Source: Porticoccus sp963974675
GTDB lineage: Bacteria; Pseudomonadota; Gammaproteobacteria; Pseudomonadales; Porticoccaceae
Length of the DNA stretch: 18,007 bases
Direction: 5' to 3'
Assembly (NCBI GenBank): GCA_963974675.1
Contig: CAXBDQ010000038.1
Location: 1-18,007, forward strand
In this document: positions 13,215 through 18,007 of the stretch, piece after piece
Layout of the letters: each line of letters opens with the position of its first letter
How positions within the stretch are numbered: the first letter of the stretch is position 1
Made by a program: the position numbers and the translations under genes
The notes under the pieces: model-generated
The model's database searches: none
Seen by the model: only the letters and a program-made list of their open reading frames with translations
What the model was told of the DNA's origin: nothing

Positions 13215-15191
13215 TTAGGGTGATTCAGTTTCAGGGCGGTCCAACCAAAAACCTTGTGCTGCACCAACACCCTGAACACCATCAATACCAAGGGTCACTA
13301 TGGTGTCCCATTCCTCTTGATTTTCTATCCCTTCTACCATGAGCAAAATATCACGGCTGCGGGTAATTTGAGCAAGAGATTCAATATAAAAACGATTATC
13401 GGGTTTGCTATCGATATCTTTAATGAAGCTGCGATGAACCTTAGCATGATGCAAAGGCAGTGATGCCAAGTAGCCAAAAGCAGTAGAATCCAGGCCAAAG
13501 TGGTCTATCCCCAAGCGCACACCGTGACGCTGCAACAGCTGTGCAAGAATCTGCACGGGTTCTATCACTCTCATGGCATGTTCAGGAATTTCCATAATCA
13601 AACGAATCGCAAGTGCTGAATGGCTAGCCAACCAGTCATCCAGCCAAGATATAAACTCTTCACTTTGGATAGAACCAACACAAAGATTAATACAAATAAA
13701 TTGATCTTTTGAAACAGTATCTTCAAAGCTGGCAACACGCTCTAAAACTAATTGATCAAACGATACAGACAAGCCAAAACGTTCAACCAGAGGCATAAAA
13801 ATTCCCGCGGTAATCAATCGGCCATCACTTTCCAATCTCGCAAAAACTTCCTGACCAATCACCTGCTTATCCGCAGAGAATATTGACTGAAAAGCGAGGG
13901 GTAATGTCTTGTTTTCAAGTTCAGCTTCAATCAATGTTCTCCACTCAGTAATAGGCCGAGAAAGTAATGGCACATTGCCACTTTCTTGCGTATTCCCAAG
14001 CTCTGCCCAACTACTCGTCTGCCTGTTTGACTGGGCCTTTTTTAGCGCCAAATCAGCTTCCACCAATAGGTCTCGTGCATTTTCAATCTCATGAGAAAAA
14101 CTCATTCCCATATGGATAACGAGAGGATCCTGATCCTGAAATTTCCATTCAACAGTCAAAGCCGCATCATAGATTTTTTTAGCGAGATGTAAGGCGTCTT
14201 CTTTAACTAAATTTTGGACAAACAAACTAAACTGCGTGCCTTGGCGGCGACCAATCAATGCTTGGGGAAGGTCAATTATCTCTTGTTGTAATATTTCACC
14301 CATCCGCCGAAGAATCGTATTCCCCTCCTCTCGGCCAGCTTTATCATTGACCAGATCAAACTGTGATAGAGCAATAATATAAAGTGCACCCGAAGTGGGC
14401 CCTATGTCATGATTAGTCAAATTGTCAAAGCAAGCATCAAAATCAGCCCGATTAGATAGACCAGTAACAGAATCCTTCAGTGATTTTTGTTGTAATTGGT
14501 GAATCAAATTTAACTGACTATCAAAAATTCCTTTTAGTTGTTTCGCCATTCGATTCATTGCCTGAACAACAAGGCGAAGCTCTCTAGTTCTTGGCAGTGA
14601 TTCCTGAACAACAAAATCCTTGTCACATATGGCATTAGCTTGTTTTTCAACCTGCTTTAGAGGCCGGAGAATAAGACCCAAAGCAATCACGGATAAAACA
14701 CAAACACCGAGCGTGACCAGACTAAACCACCATAATTGTTCTTTGCTTTGCTCCCATAATATCAAATAGAACTGGCCAGCATGACTGACAACCGTCAATT
14801 CACCCAACCTTGTCCAGCCGGATGATACCTCTGCCTTCCCATGGTGAGGGGATATTTCTACAAGGTGAACAAACCATTCAGGAACACCCTCAACCTGAAC
14901 AGGGAAAGAGCGATCAATAATCACCTTCCCTTCCAGATTTGAAAAATAAATACGTTGGTAGTAACCGCTGTCAGAAATTGCATTAAACAGAGTATCAAGT
15001 GTCGCTACGTCCTGTTCGACTGCGGCCTGAGACATAGAAAGCGCCAAAGAGGTTGCCGCATCCTGAGCATGAACTTTCATTTGCTGCTCGACCAGCTGAC
15101 GAGATTGATAGAGGCCAATGCCAACGTCTACACTGTAGAGGATGACAAAAAGAGCGACTATCGCGATGATCAATTGACGAAAAAGGGTCAC
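13215..15191 (-). CDS. lapD: c-di-GMP receptor LapD
   Basis: An inner-membrane receptor of 658 residues. I choose the GTG at 15191 (VTLFRQLIIAIVALF, with TTGGAAA 7 bases upstream), because it puts the first membrane segment at the N-terminus as in known LapD; the frame is open further upstream. Order: membrane segment about 5-25, periplasmic LapD/MoxY-type domain 26-150, second membrane segment about 153-175, HAMP about 176-225, GGDEF-like domain, EAL-like domain. The GGDEF site is degenerate (GRRQGTQF), and the EAL signature is replaced by QEVFARL, so it should bind c-di-GMP without making or breaking it. Trp126 in VSSGWTRLG is at the place of the Trp that grips LapG in Pseudomonas LapD. It is divergent from lapG, whereas the two genes are adjacent and codirectional in Pseudomonas. 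Confidence 0.93.
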   Translation of the reverse strand: MTLFRQLIIAIVALFVILYSVDVGIGLYQSRQLVEQQMKVHAQDAATSLALSMSQAAVEQDVATLDTLFNAISDSGYYQRIYFSNLEGKVIIDRSFPVQVEGVPEWFVHLVEISPHHGKAEVSSGWTRLGELTVVSHAGQFYLILWEQSKEQLWWFSLVTLGVCVLSVIALGLILRPLKQVEKQANAICDKDFVVQESLPRTRELRLVVQAMNRMAKQLKGIFDSQLNLIHQLQQKSLKDSVTGLSNRADFDACFDNLTNHDIGPTSGALYIIALSQFDLVNDKAGREEGNTILRRMGEILQQEIIDLPQALIGRRQGTQFSLFVQNLVKEDALHLAKKIYDAALTVEWKFQDQDPLVIHMGMSFSHEIENARDLLVEADLALKKAQSNRQTSSWAELGNTQESGNVPLLSRPITEWRTLIEAELENKTLPLAFQSIFSADKQVIGQEVFARLESDGRLITAGIFMPLVERFGLSVSFDQLVLERVASFEDTVSKDQFICINLCVGSIQSEEFISWLDDWLASHSALAIRLIMEIPEHAMRVIEPVQILAQLLQRHGVRLGIDHFGLDSTAFGYLASLPLHHAKVHRSFIKDIDSKPDNRFYIESLAQITRSRDILLMVEGIENQEEWDTIVTLGIDGVQGVGAAQGFWLDRPETESP

Positions 15192-15289
15192 TAAAAATTT
15201 CCAATATTCTTGTTGCGTTTCCCCGAGTCTAAGGCAATATACTAAACATTCCAATTAACTTTGAACTGTGTACAGCTGGAGGAGGAGCT

Positions 15290-15346
15290 ATGGCTTTAAA
15301 TATCTTCACAATGAAGCCAAATTCTTCCCTAGCAAGGTTTTTTTAA
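15290..15346 (+). CDS. 18-codon leader peptide before lapG
   Basis: An exceptionally strong ribosome binding site (GGAGGAGGAG) stands 3 bases before the ATG at 15290. The frame reads MALNIFTMKPNSSLARFF and stops at TAA (15344-15346). It is in the same reading frame as lapG, whose first possible start is a TTG three bases after that TAA. It may be a translated leader that passes ribosomes to lapG, or the original lapG start cut off by a nonsense change. Nothing else explains so good a translation signal here. Confidence 0.5.
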   Translation: MALNIFTMKPNSSLARFF

Positions 15347-15349
15347 CCA

Positions 15350-16054
15350 TTGTTAAAAAAACTCACAGACACCAGTTTGGCTTGCGCCCTATCCCCTTAT
15401 CTTTCCCTGAACCTAAAACAGGCATGGATATTTTTTTTTATTGCTTTATTTATGACATCAACCGTTGCCCATCACACGGGGTTAACGACTAAAATTCTTG
15501 TCAAAATTGAAAAAAAATATGGGATGCTGGCCAAGGAAAGAGTTATAAAATTAGATGAATTAATTCATGAAAATCTTACGGCACCAGAGGTAAGTAAACT
15601 TAACTTAGTTAACGATTTTTTCAATGGTGCAAGGTTTGCCAAGGATATCGACATCTGGAAGACCACTGATTATTGGGCCACACCCATAGAGTTTATTGGT
15701 CGCGATGCGGGGGATTGTGAGGACTTTTCAATTGCAAAGTACTATGCACTAAAGCTAATGGGCGTAGATACCAGTAAACTACGTATCACTTATGTTAAAG
15801 CAATAAAGTTGAATCAGGCGCATATGGTGCTTGCATACTACCCAACGCCTTCTGCTGACCCATTAATTCTAGACAATCTTAATCGACGCATTCGTCCTGC
15901 AAAAGAACGCAAAGACCTTCGACCTGTCTACAGTTTCAATGCCGACAATCTATGGTTGTCGCGATCACGTAATGAAGAACTTAAGGCTGGAAATCCCAAA
16001 CAATTAACATTATGGGTTGATGTACAGCGAAGAATAAATGCGGAATATCGCTAG
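15350..16054 (+). CDS. lapG: LapG-type periplasmic cysteine protease
   Basis: A transglutaminase-like cysteine peptidase of the LapG family (DUF920/BTLCP), 234 residues from the TTG at 15350. The catalytic triad is visible: Cys123 in GRDAGDCEDFSIAKYYAL, His158 in QAHMVLAYY and Asp175 in LILDNLNRR. A hydrophobic signal (AWIFFFIALFMTSTVA, residues 25-40) sends it to the periplasm. The Asp and Glu residues after the catalytic Cys fit the calcium site known in LapG. Family knowledge: it cuts large adhesins near their N-terminus after an Ala-Ala motif when LapD releases it. The start is unusual: no ATG precedes the signal peptide in this frame except the leader ATG at 15290, which is separated by a stop. 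Confidence 0.93.
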   Translation: MLKKLTDTSLACALSPYLSLNLKQAWIFFFIALFMTSTVAHHTGLTTKILVKIEKKYGMLAKERVIKLDELIHENLTAPEVSKLNLVNDFFNGARFAKDIDIWKTTDYWATPIEFIGRDAGDCEDFSIAKYYALKLMGVDTSKLRITYVKAIKLNQAHMVLAYYPTPSADPLILDNLNRRIRPAKERKDLRPVYSFNADNLWLSRSRNEELKAGNPKQLTLWVDVQRRINAEYR

Positions 16055-16148
16055 TTTTTTCAAGGGATATAGCTATCCATAGCTCTCAGAAATAACCGCA
16101 CTTGCATCTAGAGTCAGGATAAAGAATACCCCCATTTGTAACTACCTA
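16055..16148. other. Short convergent gap between lapG and the adhesin gene
   Basis: These 94 bases separate two converging genes. A small GGATA-TAGC-TATCC hairpin (about 16065-16078) lies after lapG, but no proper T-run follows it on the lapG-sense strand. No clear rho-independent terminator is seen for either gene. Confidence 0.4.
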
Positions 16149-18007
16149 TTAATCCGTAATTATATTTCCCTGCAAAGTGAGATTGTCAATAATTTCTGTC
16201 CCCGTCAGTGTATTGTTAGCCGTTATATCAACACCCTGTAAAACAATTGACTGCTCAACAACCCCATCACCAGAGCCATCCACGTCAATGGTAATAGTTG
16301 TATCTGAATCATCCCAACTGAAACTCAAAAATTCAGACAAATTCGTAGTACTTTCTGATTCCAAAAGATCTTTGAAATCTAAGATGTCACCATTATTGCC
16401 CTGAGTGAAATCAGTAATAGTATCTGTCGCACCAACGCCAGCATCACCGAATTTCCACAGAAAAGTGTCCTCACCTGAACCTCCTGTTAGCAGGTCATTA
16501 CCTAAACCTCCAGAAAGAACATCATTCCCTTCTGCACCGTCTAGGGAGTCATTTTGGTCATCTGCAACAAGGTATTCATTTAACGCTGTTCCACTCAGGT
16601 TATCAACGCCGTCAGAGCCAAGTACATTCAAATATCCACCGATATTGATAGTTAGCGTTGCAGTTGCGGTATCCCCATCCTGGTCCGTAAGACTGTACGA
16701 AAATGTCTCAGAAATACTATCGCCAGGCTGTAGTCCGTCCTTAACATCCCTAAACACTTCAAAGGAATAATTACCATCAGCGTCGACACTCATCGTCCCG
16801 TAATCACTGCCTGTATCACCCCAAACCACGTTATCTACAGAGCCATCACCTCCCGCCAGACCAACACTACCCGTGACTGTTGGCAGTGAATCTGTTGAAA
16901 TGATACTTCCCATAATTTCAAACGAATTAGTAGCGTTTTCGTCCGTTAAAATGACAGAAACAATATTTCCATCTGCATCTCTAAAGCCATCTATTTGAAC
17001 ATCATATGATTGTCCATTTACGTGCACAGAAATAGACTGAGAAGGTAGCGTAATAATATCTCGGGGATCGCCACCTGCATTATCAGTTTCATTATGGTCG
17101 ACAAGAATATTTACAGATATTGGAACCGCCACACCATTAACCACAACATCCATATTTACTGTCATAGTAACTTCATCAAGAATCGATGAGTTTAAATTAA
17201 TCGGATAATTAAGATGTTGAAAATCTGCCAACTTAAAACTTGAGCCCACGGGTATTGAAGAACCCGTATCACCCGTATATAAAGAATTATCAACTAGGGT
17301 ATAACCTGACTGACCGTTACCAGAAGCCGGTTGACCCCACTCTAAGTTATCAGTAAAAGGGTCACTATCCGTATTAGTTTCAGTCACTTGCCCTATACCG
17401 CCATGAAAGACAGGATCAGTCCAACCCAGTTGGAGGTTTTGAATAGCTAACGCATCAACACCCACATAAATATTTGAAATCGAACCTTCGCCTGAAGGAG
17501 CATCATCTTCAATCTGAATCGTCAGAGGAGCAATAGAAGGAGCAAGTCCATCATTAACTATTACATTAACGTCAAATTCAATCACATCTTCCTGGTTCAC
17601 CACTGGATGGTCCAATGGCCCAGAAAGGGTCACTGAATAATTTCCACTCTGGTCGATCTCAATGCGTATAATTTCATCACTACCGGCCGAGCCGACAAGT
17701 GAACTCGTACCATCACCACTCCAAACAATAGGGGTACCCCCCGAAGTAAGCACAGCAACAGGTTCACTAAGTGTTACTACTAGCAAATCCCCATCGACAT
17801 CAGAAATACCCATAGTTCCAGTATCACTATGACTATCTGTTTTGTCAGAAGGTATCCCTTGAGTATCAGGGTTACCACTGGCTAGCCCTTCTTCAGAAAC
17901 AACGGCCGTCATTGCTGTTATAGACGGAGCTGTATTAACTGGCGTCGGATTTACACTCAAGGTCAGGCTGTCGCTGACACCGGTATTAGTGGTGTACGTC
18001 GCCACCG
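16149..18007 (-). CDS. C-terminus of large RTX adhesin (LapA/BapA type), partial
   Basis: The last 619 residues of a much larger surface adhesin; the gene runs off the right edge. The visible part has a beta-rich cadherin/Ig-like repeat ending (NTAPSITAMTAVVSEEG, ISDVDGDLLVVTLSEPV), a VCBS-like section (FSYSLTDQDGDTATATLTIN), then RTX calcium-binding nonapeptides near residues 490-515 (GAEGNDVLSGGLGNDLLTGG) and the type I secretion C-terminal target domain (DTFLWKFGDAG, ATDTITDF, GDILDFKDLL) ending NIITD. It is very acidic and lacks Cys, as is usual for type I substrates. It converges with lapG, and with lapD forms the Lap set, so it is the likely LapG substrate. The cleavage site would lie at the missing N-terminus. 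Confidence 0.93.
   Translation of the reverse strand, partial: VATYTTNTGVSDSLTLSVNPTPVNTAPSITAMTAVVSEEGLASGNPDTQGIPSDKTDSHSDTGTMGISDVDGDLLVVTLSEPVAVLTSGGTPIVWSGDGTSSLVGSAGSDEIIRIEIDQSGNYSVTLSGPLDHPVVNQEDVIEFDVNVIVNDGLAPSIAPLTIQIEDDAPSGEGSISNIYVGVDALAIQNLQLGWTDPVFHGGIGQVTETNTDSDPFTDNLEWGQPASGNGQSGYTLVDNSLYTGDTGSSIPVGSSFKLADFQHLNYPINLNSSILDEVTMTVNMDVVVNGVAVPISVNILVDHNETDNAGGDPRDIITLPSQSISVHVNGQSYDVQIDGFRDADGNIVSVILTDENATNSFEIMGSIISTDSLPTVTGSVGLAGGDGSVDNVVWGDTGSDYGTMSVDADGNYSFEVFRDVKDGLQPGDSISETFSYSLTDQDGDTATATLTINIGGYLNVLGSDGVDNLSGTALNEYLVADDQNDSLDGAEGNDVLSGGLGNDLLTGGSGEDTFLWKFGDAGVGATDTITDFTQGNNGDILDFKDLLESESTTNLSEFLSFSWDDSDTTITIDVDGSGDGVVEQSIVLQGVDITANNTLTGTEIIDNLTLQGNIITD

Noticed and set aside
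13215..15191. LapD as an active diguanylate cyclase or phosphodiesterase
   Set aside because: Both signature motifs are degenerate (GRRQG for GGDEF, EVF for EAL), consistent with a receptor only.
15268..15492. Plus-strand 74-codon frame overlapping the leader and lapG start
   Set aside because: It is out of frame with lapG, has no family features, and its start lies before the real ribosome binding site.
16126..16136. ATACCCCCAT resembling the element-end repeats
   Set aside because: It is a single copy far outside the element, beside the adhesin gene; chance is the simplest explanation.
1..18007. CRISPR arrays, rRNA genes, insertion-sequence transposases
   Set aside because: No regularly spaced repeats, rRNA sequence or DDE/HUH transposase motifs were seen on either strand.

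Overview
The window looks like gammaproteobacterial chromosome, probably from a free-living aquatic or marine lineage. The evidence is the GluRS-tRNA-Ala(GGC) pair, the LapD/LapG/large RTX adhesin set, the CopA/CopB copper cluster and moderate G+C. Species cannot be fixed from the sequence alone. Almost every gene lies on the minus strand; the exceptions are one tyrosine recombinase, lapG and a doubtful small frame.

Region 1 (1-7178, all minus) is a periplasmic copper-resistance cluster. Read 5' to 3' it holds a small Cys/His/Met-rich exported protein, a DUF411 protein, the Tat-exported multicopper oxidase CopA, the outer-membrane protein CopB, a Met/His-rich exported peptide, a membrane-anchored cytochrome c with a His/Asp-rich insert, and a small exported helical protein. 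A second Cys-rich exported protein with its own sigma70-type promoter follows, then a MerR-type gene reduced to its DNA-binding half, a His/Lys-rich exported peptide, an HMA-like protein without CxxC, and the start of another exported protein cut by the window edge. Together they suggest periplasmic copper (perhaps silver) oxidation, sequestration and export-side handling.

Region 2 (about 7516-11489) looks like a decayed integrative element in the 3' end of tRNA-Ala(GGC). An 18-base near-copy of the tRNA 3' end lies at 7516-7533. Repeated GGGGGTAT/ATACCCC motifs lie just inside both ends. Inside are a P4-type integrase broken by one frameshift, an apparently intact second tyrosine recombinase on the opposite strand, and the C-terminal third of an MmeI-like methyltransferase/restriction protein cut off exactly where the second recombinase starts.

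Region 3 (11421-13148) is core: gltX followed by tRNA-Ala(GGC) and a clear terminator.

Region 4 (13215-18007) is a c-di-GMP-controlled adhesion module: LapD (degenerate GGDEF and EAL domains), a divergent lapG protease, and the C-terminal 619 residues of a large type I-secreted RTX adhesin converging on lapG. By the known Lap mechanism, c-di-GMP-bound LapD would hold LapG. When c-di-GMP falls, LapG would cut the adhesin near its N-terminus, which lies off the window.

No wholly new system is evident. The most useful leads are the element ends with their repeats, the leader ORF ahead of lapG, the triplicated 14-base unit ahead of copA, and the set of small unnamed metal-binding exported proteins.
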